Assembly: GCF_001718195.1 (NCBI RefSeq)
Contig: NZ_MCNV01000024.1
Span: 1-64,000 of the forward strand
Reading direction: 5' to 3'
DNA: 64,000 bases
Source of the DNA: Paraburkholderia nodosa
GTDB taxonomy: Bacteria > Pseudomonadota > Gammaproteobacteria > Burkholderiales > Burkholderiaceae
Shown: piece after piece, positions 26,587 to 35,793 of the stretch
Position numbering within the stretch: position 1 is the first letter of the stretch
Layout of the letters: every line of letters begins with the position of its first letter
Translations under genes and position numbers: made by a program
Notes under the pieces: model-generated
The model's input: only the letters and a program-made list of their open reading frames with translations
Database searches by the model: none
What the model was told of the DNA's origin: nothing

Positions 26587-28304
26587 GCCTCGCGGCCTGT
26601 ATCGTCATTCCGATCTACAACCACAAGGACGCGATCGGCGGCACCGTGGCGAACCTGATCGTCCACGGCCTGCCGCTCATCGTCGTGGACGACGGCAGCG
26701 ACGAAGCCACCCAGCAGGTGCTGGCGGACCTCGCGCGCCGCTACGCCGGCAAGCTCACGCTGCGGCGCCTGCCCGTGAACGGCGGCAAGGGCGCGGCGGT
26801 GATGGCGGGGCTGCGCGTCGCGCGCGACGCCGGCTATACGCACGCGCTGCAGATCGACGCCGACGGCCAGCACGACGCCGCGGACGTCCCGCGCTTTCTC
26901 GCCGCCGCGCAGGCCAATCCGCGCGCGGTCGTGATCGGCCAGCCCGTGTACGACGAGAGTGTGCCGAAAGCGCGCCTCTATGGGCGCTATCTGACCCACG
27001 TCTGGGTGTGGATCGAGACGCTCTCGTTCACGATTCGCGATTCGATGTGCGGCTTTCGCCTCTATCCGCTCGACCTCGCGTGCGCGCTGATCGACAGCGT
27101 GAAGCTGCCCGAGCGCATGGACTTCGACATCGAGATTCTCGTGCGCCTGCACTGGCGGCGCGTGGCGTTCGTCTCGATTCCGACCGCCGTCACCTACGCG
27201 GCCGATGGCGTCTCGCATTTCGACGTGCTGTGGGACAACGTGCGTATCAGTCGCAGCCATACGCGGCTCGTCGCAGGCATGCTCGCGCGTCTGCCGCTGC
27301 TGCTCGTGCATAAGGTCTTGCCGCAGGTTCTGGCACGGACGGCGGCTGCGGGCGACGGCAACGACCCGTGGTGGCGCACTGCCGAACGCGGCAGCCGGCT
27401 CGGCATGGCGCTGCTCGCCTGGAGTTGCGGCCTGTTCGGGCGGCGCTTCACCGCGCTTTGGCTGCATCCGATCGTCGCGTACTTCCTCGTGACGGGCCGC
27501 CCCGCACGGGACGCCTCGCGGCGCTATTTCGACCGGCTGCAGCAGTGTTCTCCGGAGCGCGAGACGCCGCGCCCCGGCTGGTTCACGGCCTACCGCCATA
27601 TGCTCTCGTTCGCGCAATCGGGCTTCGACAAGCTGGCCGCCTGGACGGGGCGCGTCGGTCCGGCCGACGTGGAGATCGACGACCCACGCGCGTTCGACGC
27701 GTTGATCGCGAGCGGCCGCGGCGCGCTCGTGATCGGCTCGCATCACGGCAACCTCGAAATGGCGCGGGCGCTGGCCGTGCGCGGCGCGCAGACGAAGGTG
27801 ACGGCCATCGTCTACACGGAGCACGCGAAACGCTTCAACAGCGTGCTGGCTACCGCCCATCACGATTTCGCGCAGCATCTCGTGCCGGTGAGCGACTTCG
27901 GCCCGCAAACGGCGCTGATGATGCAGGAGCGCATCGAGCGCGGCGAGCTGCTCGTCATCGTCGGCGACCGCACGCCTGCGCGCGAAACGGGCCGTACCAC
28001 CGAGGCGCAATTCCTCGGCGAGACCGCCGCGTTTGCTCAGGGACCCTATGTATTGGCGCATGCGCTCGCGTGCCCCGTTTATCTGTTGTTCTGCCTGAAA
28101 GAGCGCACGGGCTACCGGCTTTACTTCGAGCCGTTCGCCGAGCGTATCGAGCTGCCGCGGCGTGGCCGCGCCGAGCATATTGCGGCATGGGCGCAGCGCT
28201 TCGCGTCGCGCCTCGAACACTATTGCCGCAAGGCGCCTTACCAATGGTTCAACTTCTACGATTTCTGGGCGCGCCCCAGTGGGGGAGCGAATGGCAGAGA
28301 CTGA
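26583..28304 (+). CDS. Fused family-2 glycosyltransferase and LpxL-like acyltransferase
   Basis: 573 residues. The first 250 or so are a GT-A family-2 glycosyltransferase (IVIPIYNHKDA, VVDDGSD, and a DXD-like LQIDADGQHD). From about 300 the sequence becomes an LpxL/HtrB-type lysophospholipid acyltransferase, with GSHHGNLE giving the H-x4-E motif and VGDRTPARETGRTT further on. This two-domain enzyme is typical of aryl-polyene clusters and probably builds the glycolipid anchor. It starts as ATGA on the previous stop and ends inside the ammonia-lyase gene. Confidence 0.9.
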   Translation: MSLAACIVIPIYNHKDAIGGTVANLIVHGLPLIVVDDGSDEATQQVLADLARRYAGKLTLRRLPVNGGKGAAVMAGLRVARDAGYTHALQIDADGQHDAADVPRFLAAAQANPRAVVIGQPVYDESVPKARLYGRYLTHVWVWIETLSFTIRDSMCGFRLYPLDLACALIDSVKLPERMDFDIEILVRLHWRRVAFVSIPTAVTYAADGVSHFDVLWDNVRISRSHTRLVAGMLARLPLLLVHKVLPQVLARTAAAGDGNDPWWRTAERGSRLGMALLAWSCGLFGRRFTALWLHPIVAYFLVTGRPARDASRRYFDRLQQCSPERETPRPGWFTAYRHMLSFAQSGFDKLAAWTGRVGPADVEIDDPRAFDALIASGRGALVIGSHHGNLEMARALAVRGAQTKVTAIVYTEHAKRFNSVLATAHHDFAQHLVPVSDFGPQTALMMQERIERGELLVIVGDRTPARETGRTTEAQFLGETAAFAQGPYVLAHALACPVYLLFCLKERTGYRLYFEPFAERIELPRRGRAEHIAAWAQRFASRLEHYCRKAPYQWFNFYDFWARPSGGANGRD

Positions 28305-29868
28305 CCTGAAGGATGCCGGAGTCAAGGCGGATGCCGTGGTATTCGGCGGCCGCCATTTGACGATCGAGGACGTCGTGGCGGTGGCGCGTGGCGGCGCCGC
28401 CGTGCGGCTCAACGATGACCCGGCCTGGCGCGAACGCATCGCGCGCGGCGCGGAGTTTTTGCGCCGCCATCTCGAAGCCGGTGCGACCGTGTACGGTGTC
28501 AATACGGGCTACGGCGACGCCTGCGTCGTCGACGTGCCGATGGCGCTCGTCGAGGCCCTGCCGCTGCAGCTCACGCGCTATCACGGCTGCGGCATGGGCG
28601 AGTATCTCGACGACGCCTCGGCGCTCGCCGTGATCGCCGCGCGTCTGAATTCGCTGGCGTTCGGGCTTTCGGGCGTGCGACCGGTGCTGCTCGAACGTCT
28701 CGCCGATCTCATCAATCATCGCGTGTTGCCGCGGATTCCCGCCGAAGGCTCGGTGGGCGCAAGCGGCGACCTCACGCCGCTTTCGTATGTCGCAGCGGCG
28801 CTGGTTGGCGAGCGCGGCGTGCAGTTTCGCGGCGCGCCCTGCGAGGCACGCGACGCGTGGTTCGCGCTTGGCCGCGAACCGCTCACGCTCGCGCCCAAGG
28901 AAGGCCTCGCGCTGATGAACGGCACGGCGGTCATGACGGGCCTCGCCTGTCTCGCGTTCACGCGCGCGGCGCAGCTCTCGCGCCTCGCCGCGCGCCTCAC
29001 CGCGCTCGCAACTGTAGCGCTCGACGGGCGAGCCGCGCATTTCGACGCGTTCATCTTCGAAGCCAAGCCGCACGCCGGGCAGGGCGAAGCGGCGGCCTGG
29101 ATCCGCGCTGACCTGGCCGGCCGACCGGACACGCCGGGCCACCGCTTGCAGGACCGCTATTCGATCCGTTGCGCGCCGCATGTAATCGGCGTCGCGAACG
29201 ACGCGCTCACGTGGATGCGCCGCGACATCGAGAACGAACTGAACAGCGCCAACGACAATCCGCTGATCGATCCCGACGGCGAGCGCGTGCTGCACGGCGG
29301 CAACTTCTACGGCGGCCATATTGCGTTCGCCATGGACGGCCTCAAGACGGCCGTGGCGAATCTTGCCGACCTGATGGACCGGCAGTTCGCCTTGCTCGTC
29401 GACGACAAGTTCAACAACGGCCTGCCGCGCAACCTCACGGGCGCGACGAGTGCGCGCGCGCCGATCAATCACGGCTTCAAGGCCGTGCAGATTTCGTCGT
29501 CGGCGTGGACGGCGGAGGCGCTCAAGCACACGATGCCCGCGAGCGTGTTCTCCCGTTCGACGGAAGCACACAATCAGGACAAGGTGAGCATGGGGACGAT
29601 CGCGGCGCGCGACTGCTTGCGCGTGCTGCAACTCACGGAGCAGGTCGCGGCTGCCCACGCGCTCGCCACCGTGCAGGCCGCGCGACTGCGTCTGCGCGGC
29701 AATGCCGAGACCGTCATTCCCGAGCCGCTTGCCGCATTCATGGAAGACGTGGCCGCGACGTCGCCATTCGTCGACGAGGACCGTGCGCTCGAACACGAAC
29801 TGCGCGCCATGACGGAGCGAATCGCAACCGGCGAATTCCTCGGGCCGAACGCGGAGGGCAGGCCATGA
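28291..29868 (+). CDS. HAL/PAL/TAL family aromatic amino acid or histidine ammonia-lyase
   Basis: 525 residues from the ATG at 28291 behind GGGGGAG. The Ala-Ser-Gly triad that cyclises to the MIO cofactor is Ala157-Ser158-Gly159 (VGASGDLTPLS), and the catalytic Tyr lies in VYGVNTGYG (Tyr69). The selectivity-loop position reads Tyr97-His98 (LTRYHGCGMG). That differs from His-Leu (TAL), Phe-Leu (PAL) and Ser-His (HAL). In this operon it most likely deaminates an aromatic amino acid to a cinnamate-type acid that is adenylated as the polyene starter. True substrate unknown. Confidence 0.92.
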   Translation: MAETDLKDAGVKADAVVFGGRHLTIEDVVAVARGGAAVRLNDDPAWRERIARGAEFLRRHLEAGATVYGVNTGYGDACVVDVPMALVEALPLQLTRYHGCGMGEYLDDASALAVIAARLNSLAFGLSGVRPVLLERLADLINHRVLPRIPAEGSVGASGDLTPLSYVAAALVGERGVQFRGAPCEARDAWFALGREPLTLAPKEGLALMNGTAVMTGLACLAFTRAAQLSRLAARLTALATVALDGRAAHFDAFIFEAKPHAGQGEAAAWIRADLAGRPDTPGHRLQDRYSIRCAPHVIGVANDALTWMRRDIENELNSANDNPLIDPDGERVLHGGNFYGGHIAFAMDGLKTAVANLADLMDRQFALLVDDKFNNGLPRNLTGATSARAPINHGFKAVQISSSAWTAEALKHTMPASVFSRSTEAHNQDKVSMGTIAARDCLRVLQLTEQVAAAHALATVQAARLRLRGNAETVIPEPLAAFMEDVAATSPFVDEDRALEHELRAMTERIATGEFLGPNAEGRP

Positions 29869-30305
29869 GCGAATCACGCAAGGTTGCGCCGATGTTGAGC
29901 GCGAGCGCGAATGTGGAAGTTCCGTTCCATGACGTGGACGCGATGAATGTCTGCTGGCACGGCCACTATCTGAAGTATTTCGAGTTCGGCCGCGCGGCGC
30001 TGCTGCGCAAGTTCGACTACGACTATCGCGAGATGCAGGCGTCCGGCTACGTGTGGCCCGTGGTCGAAGCGCATCTGAAGTATGTGCGGCCCGCCGTTTA
30101 TGGGCAGCAGCTCGAAGTCTGCGCACATCTGCTCGAGTACGAAAATCGCCTGAAAATCGGCTACGAAGTCTACGATCGCGATTCGCGCACGCGGCTCACG
30201 AAGGGCTACACGATCCAGGTCGCCGTGAGCGCCGCCACGCAGGAGCTGCAGTTCGTCTCGCCGCCTGTCGTGTTCGAAAAGCTGGAGCGTGCATGGGCGC
30301 GTTGA
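29865..30305 (+). CDS. 4-hydroxybenzoyl-CoA-type hotdog thioesterase
   Basis: 146 residues from the ATG at 29865, which overlaps the ammonia-lyase stop (ATGA). The 4HBT signature is VPFHDVDAMNVCWHGHYLKY, with Asp in the FHDVDAM position used by FcbC/YbgC-type thioesterases. It may release or edit acyl chains on the ACPs. The next gene starts 13 bp inside its 3' end. Confidence 0.9.
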   Translation: MSESRKVAPMLSASANVEVPFHDVDAMNVCWHGHYLKYFEFGRAALLRKFDYDYREMQASGYVWPVVEAHLKYVRPAVYGQQLEVCAHLLEYENRLKIGYEVYDRDSRTRLTKGYTIQVAVSAATQELQFVSPPVVFEKLERAWAR

Positions 30306-30970
30306 AACGATGCGCGGCGGTGGCCGCACTGCTTGCGCTTCAGTCGATGTGGATGCCGGCGCAGGCCGCGACGGTACCTGCGAACGTGAGCACGGACGCC
30401 GGCGACGCGGCACTCGTCTCGCAGATCGCGTCGCGTCTTGCGCGCGCGAACGGCGTGCGTGCGCATTTCACGCAAACGCAGACGCTTGCCGCGATGAAAG
30501 CCCCGCTCGTCAGCACGGGCTCGCTGCTGTTCTTTCGCGAGCGCGGCGTGATCTGGCAGGTCGAAACGCCGTACAGGAAAACGTGGGTCATGCGCGACAG
30601 CGGTGTCACCGTGATCGATGCCAACGGTCAACCCGATCAGCGCACCCGGAACGGCGGCGCGCAGGGCGCGCGCGGTGCGGCAGAGATTGCGAAGATGATG
30701 CGGGCGATGCTCGGCGGCGACCTGAGCGGGTTGTACTCGCAATTCGACGTAGCGGCGCGCGGCACGCCTTCGCAATGGCAGATGCGCCTCGTGCCGCGCC
30801 AGCCGCAGATCGCGCAGGCGCTGCGCGGCATCGAGATGGAAGGCGGCGACTTCCTGCGCAGCTTGCGCATCACGTTCGCCAACGGCGACGTCACGCAGTA
30901 TGACTTTAGCGGCAGCGCGCAGGTGTCCGAACTCTTGCCCGCCGACCAGAAACTTTTCGGAACGCCATAG
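30293..30970 (+). CDS. LolA-like outer-membrane lipoprotein carrier protein
   Basis: 225 residues. A signal peptide of about 27 residues ends ...WMPAQA. The mature part has the LolA/YhjD-like pattern (RVRAHFTQTQTL, GSLLFFRERGVIWQVETP). Dedicated LolA-like proteins in aryl-polyene clusters are thought to ferry the lipid-linked pigment across the periplasm. GGAG lies just before the ATG. The TAG stop shares its last base with the GTG start of the exporter. Confidence 0.88.
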   Translation: MGALKRCAAVAALLALQSMWMPAQAATVPANVSTDAGDAALVSQIASRLARANGVRAHFTQTQTLAAMKAPLVSTGSLLFFRERGVIWQVETPYRKTWVMRDSGVTVIDANGQPDQRTRNGGAQGARGAAEIAKMMRAMLGGDLSGLYSQFDVAARGTPSQWQMRLVPRQPQIAQALRGIEMEGGDFLRSLRITFANGDVTQYDFSGSAQVSELLPADQKLFGTP

Positions 30971-33399
30971 TGAGTTCCTCGGAGCTTCGCACCGCAACCC
31001 AGCCGTGGCGGCAGTGGACGCTGCGCGCCATGTGGCTGCTGCTCTCGCTCGCGGCGGCGCTGTATTGCGCCTGGCGCTTTGCGGGGCCGACGCCCCTGCA
31101 GACGAACCTGCTCGCACTGCTGCCGGCAACCGAGGCCGACCCCGTGGCCGAAGAGGCCGTGGACCAGCTCGCGAGCGCGCTCGGCAACCGCGCCGTGCTG
31201 CTCGTGTCGAGCAGCGACGCGGCGCACGCGAAAGCGGCAGCGGGCCAACTGGGCGCGGTGCTGAGCGCGAGCCACGCGTTCGCTTCGGTGACGGCACAAG
31301 TTCCGCCATTCGACTTCGGCCGCATTGCGCGTTTCTACCTGCCATACCGCTTTGGCCTGCTCACGGCGCAAGACCGTGTGCTTGCGTCCGGGAGCACCGA
31401 AACGCTGCGCGGCGCGCTCGCCGAGCGCCTCTATGGCCTGCCGAACACGGGTCTCGCAACGTCGCTCGCCGACGATCCGTTCGGCTGGCTTCAGCACTGG
31501 CTCGCAGGGCTGCCGCTCGCGGCATCGAATCTCAGCATCGAGGACGGTTTCCTCGTTGCGCATCGCGGCAACACCACGAGCGTGCTCGTGATCGGCACGC
31601 TGCCTGGGTCTGCCTACGAATCCGACGTTCAACGGGGCGTGCTGCTTGCCGTCGCAAACGGCGAAGCGGCGCTCAAGACGTCGTGGCCCGACGTCACGGT
31701 CGCGCGCACGGGCGCCGTGTTCTATGCCGAGTCTGCGCGGCGCGCTTCGGAGCGCGATGTGCATGTGATCGGCATCGTTTCGGCCGTGGGCATCGCGCTG
31801 CTCATGCTCCGGATCTTCCGCTCGCCTCGGCTGATCCTGCTCGGTTTCGTTTCCACCGCGCTCGGCATCGTGTGCGCGCTCGCGGCCACGATGCTCGTCT
31901 TCGGCAAGCTGCATCTGCTGACGCTCGTGTTCGGCGCGAGCCTGATCGGCGAGGCGGTCGATTACTCCATTCAGTACTTCGTCGTCTACCTCGGCACGCG
32001 GCACGGCTGGGATTCGCGGCGCGGCGCGCGGGAGGTGCTGCCCGCGCTCACGGTGGCGCTCAGCACGAGCCTGCTTGGCTACGCCATTCTGACGTTCGCG
32101 CCGTTTCCGGCGCTCAGGCAGATCGCGTGCTTCGCCATCGTCGGCATCTTCACGGCTTTCGCTTCTGTTGTCTGGCTGCTGCCGAGCCTCTTGACGCAGC
32201 CCGCGCGCCGCAGTCCGCATACGCTCTTCGCGGTGGCCGCGGCCTCGCTCGCGAAATGGCAGGCGCTGATCGGCGGCCGTCGCGCGTGGGGCGTCGCGCT
32301 GGCGCTCGTTGTCATCGCCGTGCCGGGCTGGCTGCAACTGCGCAGCGATGACGACATTCATCTACTGATCCAACGGGATCCGGCGCTCGTCGCGCAGGAG
32401 CGCGTGGTGTCTAGCGCGGTGGGGGCCGACAACAGCGCGCAGTTCTTCGTCGTGCGCGGCGCGTCGCCCGAGGCCGTGCTCGAGCGCACCGACGCGTTGT
32501 GCGCGCGGCTCGGCACGCTCACGGGCGCGTCCGCGCTGAGCGGCTGGCAATCGGTGACATCGTTCGTGCCGTCCGAAGCGCGGCAGCGGGCCGATCGCGC
32601 GCTGCTCGGCGCGCATGTGTTCGCCGATCCCGCCGCCTTGCGCTCGCTGCTGGGCGCAGCGGGCTTTCGTGACGAGGTGGCGCAAACGTGGCTCGATGCC
32701 TGGGCGCACTCGCGCGCTTCCATGCTGCACGTGGACGACTGGCTTGCCGAACCCTGGTCGCAGCCGTTCCGCCACTTGTGGCTCGGCCGTTCCGCGAGCA
32801 CGCCCGGTGCATTCGCGGCGATCGTGATTCCGCAGGGTGTGTCCGCTGCGAACGCACCTGCGCTGCTCGACGTCGCGCACGCGTTGCCCGGCGTGAGCTT
32901 CGTCGACAAGGCGGCGAGCGTGTCGCGGCTCTTCGGCGTGTATCGACAGGACGGCGCGATCTGGCTCGCGGGCGCGCTCACGCTCGTGCTCGCGCTGCTG
33001 ATGTTCCGCTATGGCTGGCGCGGGGCCATCGCGGTCGCGCTGCCGGTGTGGCTCGCCATCGGCGTCACGCTCGCAGCGTTCGGCTATGCGCACGTGCGCA
33101 TCAATCTCTTCAACATGCTGGCGCTGATGCTCGTGCTCGGCGTGGGTGCGAACTATGCCGTCTTTCTGCGCGAAGGCGCGATGCGCGCTGCCGCCGATCG
33201 CGGCGCCGTATGGACGGGGGTGCTGCTGTCCGCCGCGACCACGCTGCTCTCGTTCGGCATGCTCGGCATGAGTTCCATGCCCGCGCTCAAGAGCTTCGGC
33301 GCCACCCTGTCGCTCGGCATCATGGTGTCCGTCATGCTCGCGCCTATCGGCATAAGCGGAACAAGCGGCATGCCCACGAATCAACGGAGAAAGGCCTGA
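30970..33399 (+). CDS. MMPL/RND-superfamily lipid exporter
   Basis: 809 residues, starting at a GTG. One N-terminal helix (near 19-38) is followed by a periplasmic loop, then a cluster of helices around 255-400, a second loop, and a second helix cluster around 660-800. This duplicated layout is typical of MMPL proteins. SLIGEAVDYSIQYF and a second-half VLGVGANYAVFLREG supply the polar helix-4-like motifs. It is predicted to move the glycolipid-linked aryl polyene across or out of the inner membrane, working with the LolA-like carrier. Confidence 0.9.
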   Translation: MSSSELRTATQPWRQWTLRAMWLLLSLAAALYCAWRFAGPTPLQTNLLALLPATEADPVAEEAVDQLASALGNRAVLLVSSSDAAHAKAAAGQLGAVLSASHAFASVTAQVPPFDFGRIARFYLPYRFGLLTAQDRVLASGSTETLRGALAERLYGLPNTGLATSLADDPFGWLQHWLAGLPLAASNLSIEDGFLVAHRGNTTSVLVIGTLPGSAYESDVQRGVLLAVANGEAALKTSWPDVTVARTGAVFYAESARRASERDVHVIGIVSAVGIALLMLRIFRSPRLILLGFVSTALGIVCALAATMLVFGKLHLLTLVFGASLIGEAVDYSIQYFVVYLGTRHGWDSRRGAREVLPALTVALSTSLLGYAILTFAPFPALRQIACFAIVGIFTAFASVVWLLPSLLTQPARRSPHTLFAVAAASLAKWQALIGGRRAWGVALALVVIAVPGWLQLRSDDDIHLLIQRDPALVAQERVVSSAVGADNSAQFFVVRGASPEAVLERTDALCARLGTLTGASALSGWQSVTSFVPSEARQRADRALLGAHVFADPAALRSLLGAAGFRDEVAQTWLDAWAHSRASMLHVDDWLAEPWSQPFRHLWLGRSASTPGAFAAIVIPQGVSAANAPALLDVAHALPGVSFVDKAASVSRLFGVYRQDGAIWLAGALTLVLALLMFRYGWRGAIAVALPVWLAIGVTLAAFGYAHVRINLFNMLALMLVLGVGANYAVFLREGAMRAAADRGAVWTGVLLSAATTLLSFGMLGMSSMPALKSFGATLSLGIMVSVMLAPIGISGTSGMPTNQRRKA

Positions 33400-34577
33400 T
33401 GGCGCTCCCTGTCTATTTGCATGCGCTCGGCATGGTCAACGCGCTAGGCGACGATGTACCTGCGATCGTCGCAGCGCTCGCGCGCGGCGAGGCGCCCGGC
33501 ATGGGGCCGATCGCGACACGCACCGGTACGGCGTTCGCGGGCAGCGTGAAGGCGCCGCTCGACATCGCGCCGCCCGCATCGCTCGCCTGCTACGACTGCC
33601 GCAATAACCGGCTTCTGCTCGCCGCACTGGCACAGGTCCGCAGCGCCATCGAAGCCGCGCGCGAACGCTTTGGCGCGGGCCGTATCGGCGTCGTGCTGGG
33701 TACGAGCACGTCGGGCATCAGCGCCGCGGAAACGATGTTCACGCAGCCTGCGCATCAAGAAGCCGCTTCGACGTTCGACTACCGCCAGATGGAGATCGGC
33801 ACGGCCGCGCCATTCGCCGCCGCGGCGCTCGATCTGCGCGGCCCGGCGTACACGATCTCCACGGCGTGCACGTCGAGCGCGAAGGCATTCGTCGCAGCGC
33901 GCCGTCTGCTGCGGGCGAACCTGTGCGATGCCGTCGTCGTGGGCGGCGTCGATTCGCTTTGCGAGCTCACGCTGCAAGGCTTCGCCTCGCTCGAATCGAC
34001 GAGCCCCGTGCGAACCAACCCGATGAGCGCGCAGCGTCGCGGCATCAACATCGGCGAAGGCGCGGCGGTGTTCCTGATGACCCGCGAGGAAGGGCCGGTG
34101 ATGCTCGCGGGCGCGGGCGAGTCGAGCGACGCCCACCATATTTCCGCGCCCGACCCGCAGGGCACGGGCGGCGAACTCGCATTGCGCGCGGCCCTCGCCG
34201 ACGCGGGCATCGGCGCGGCCGCGATCGGCTACGTCAACCTGCACGCAACGGCCACGATCAAGAACGACCAGATGGAAGCGCATCTGATGGCGCGCGTGTT
34301 CCCCGACGGCGTGGCCGCGAGCGGCACGAAGCCGCTCACGGGCCATACGCTCGGCGCGGCGGGCGCGAGCGAACTGGGCCTGGCATGGCTCGCGCTCGCT
34401 CGCGACGACGTCGCGCTGCCGCGCCATCTGTGGGACGGACAAGCCGACCCGGCGCTGCCCGCGCTCGACCTGATCGAAGACGTGCGGCATTTGCCGCGCA
34501 ACGGCGTGCGCCAATACGTGATGAGCAACTCTTTCGCGTTTGGCGGCAGCAACGTTTCACTCATACTCGGACGGTGA
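33399..34577 (+). CDS. Beta-ketoacyl-ACP synthase (first full-length ketosynthase)
   Basis: 392 residues. The complete catalytic set is present: Cys in STACTSSAKA, His in NLHATATIKND, and His in PLTGHTLGAAG. FGGSNVSLILG is at the C-terminus. It is a FabF-like condensing enzyme of the aryl-polyene type. It starts on the exporter's stop (TGATGG overlap) and may partner with the chain-length-factor-like protein at 22201. It differs from the other two ketosynthases in its shorter N-terminus. Confidence 0.92.
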   Translation: MALPVYLHALGMVNALGDDVPAIVAALARGEAPGMGPIATRTGTAFAGSVKAPLDIAPPASLACYDCRNNRLLLAALAQVRSAIEAARERFGAGRIGVVLGTSTSGISAAETMFTQPAHQEAASTFDYRQMEIGTAAPFAAAALDLRGPAYTISTACTSSAKAFVAARRLLRANLCDAVVVGGVDSLCELTLQGFASLESTSPVRTNPMSAQRRGINIGEGAAVFLMTREEGPVMLAGAGESSDAHHISAPDPQGTGGELALRAALADAGIGAAAIGYVNLHATATIKNDQMEAHLMARVFPDGVAASGTKPLTGHTLGAAGASELGLAWLALARDDVALPRHLWDGQADPALPALDLIEDVRHLPRNGVRQYVMSNSFAFGGSNVSLILGR

Positions 34578-35071
34578 TCGAGGCCATGAATTCCGGTCTT
34601 TCCTCCCCGACGGATGCGTTCCCGCCGATCGAGGCGATCATCCCGCACCGTGGCACGATGCTGCTGCTCGACTCGGTCGCCGCCTGCAGCGACGAATCGC
34701 TCACGGCGCTCGCCCGCGTGCGCGCCGATGCATGGTATGCCGACGAGCAGGGCGCGATGCCCGCGTGGATCGGCATCGAACTGATGGCGCAGGCGATCGC
34801 GGCCCACGTCGGCCTGTTGTCGATGCGCGATGGCAAGCCCGCGCGCCCAGGCGTGCTGCTCGGCACGCGCCGCTATGAGGCGGCGCAAGGGGCTTTCGCA
34901 GGCGGCGCGCCGCTCAGCGTGACCGTCAACGAACTGCTGCGCAGCGAAGAAGGCCACGGCGCGTACGGCTGCACCATCAGTCAGGATGGCAAACTATTCG
35001 CCGAGGCCACCGTGAAGGTGTATCAGCCGCGCGATTTTCAGACTTTCATCGAGGAGAATTCCAGATCATGA
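34574..35071 (+). CDS. Hotdog-fold 3-hydroxyacyl-ACP dehydratase (ApeP-like)
   Basis: 165 residues from the GTG at 34574, which overlaps the ketosynthase stop as GTGA; an in-frame ATG at 34586 would give 161. The FabZ-like PHRGTMLLLD motif and an IGIELMAQAIAAH helix indicate the beta-hydroxyacyl dehydratase fold, although the usual HFPGxPxxPG string is missing. Aryl-polyene systems use two such dehydratase proteins. The second is the C-terminal domain of the 24871-26586 fusion. Confidence 0.85.
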   Translation: MIEAMNSGLSSPTDAFPPIEAIIPHRGTMLLLDSVAACSDESLTALARVRADAWYADEQGAMPAWIGIELMAQAIAAHVGLLSMRDGKPARPGVLLGTRRYEAAQGAFAGGAPLSVTVNELLRSEEGHGAYGCTISQDGKLFAEATVKVYQPRDFQTFIEENSRS

Positions 35072-35793
35072 GCCGGCGTGTTCTTGTCACCGGCGCGAGC
35101 CGCGGCATTGGTCGCGCGATCGCCTATCATCTCGCCGCGGACGGCTTTGCCGTCACCGTGCATTGCCGCACGGGCCGCAACGAAGCGGATGCCGTCACGG
35201 CGGGCATCGTCGCACAGGGCGGCGCGGCCAGCGTGCTGCAGTTCGACGTGCGCGACCGCACCGCATGCCGCGCGGCGCTCGAAGAAGACGTGGCGGCACA
35301 CGGCGCCTACTACGGCATCGTCTGCTGCGCGGGCGTGACGCGCGACGCCGCGTTCCCCGCACTGACCGACGAAGACTGGGACATCGTGCTCGAAACTGGC
35401 CTCGACGCGTTCTACAACGTCGTCCATCCGCTCGTCATGCCGATGGTGCGTGCGCGCAAGGGCGGCCGGATCGTGACGGTGGCGTCCGTGTCGGGCGTGA
35501 CAGGCAATCGCGGGCAGGTCAACTACAGTGCCGCCAAGGCGGGGCTGATCGGCGCGACGAAGGCGCTCGCGGTGGAACTGGCCACCCGCAACATCACAGT
35601 CAACAGCGTCGCGCCCGGGCTCGTCGATACGGGCATGCTCGACGACGTGCCGCTCGAACACGCGCTCAAGGCCGTGCCGATGAATCGCGTGGGGCAGCCC
35701 GCCGAAGTCGCGGCCGTGGTCGGCTTCCTCATGTCCGACGCGGCGTCTTATGTCACGCGCCAGGTCATCGGCGTCAACGGCGGGATGGTCTGA
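35068..35793 (+). CDS. 3-ketoacyl-ACP reductase (FabG-like, SDR)
   Basis: 241 residues. A short-chain dehydrogenase with the nucleotide motif TGASRGIGRAIA near residue 7 and catalytic Ser, Tyr and Lys in VASVSG and NYSAAKAG. The C-terminus ends in GQVIGVNGGMV-type family sequence. It reduces 3-ketoacyl-ACP intermediates with NADPH after each condensation. ATGA overlaps with both neighbours. Confidence 0.94.
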   Translation: MSRRVLVTGASRGIGRAIAYHLAADGFAVTVHCRTGRNEADAVTAGIVAQGGAASVLQFDVRDRTACRAALEEDVAAHGAYYGIVCCAGVTRDAAFPALTDEDWDIVLETGLDAFYNVVHPLVMPMVRARKGGRIVTVASVSGVTGNRGQVNYSAAKAGLIGATKALAVELATRNITVNSVAPGLVDTGMLDDVPLEHALKAVPMNRVGQPAEVAAVVGFLMSDAASYVTRQVIGVNGGMV

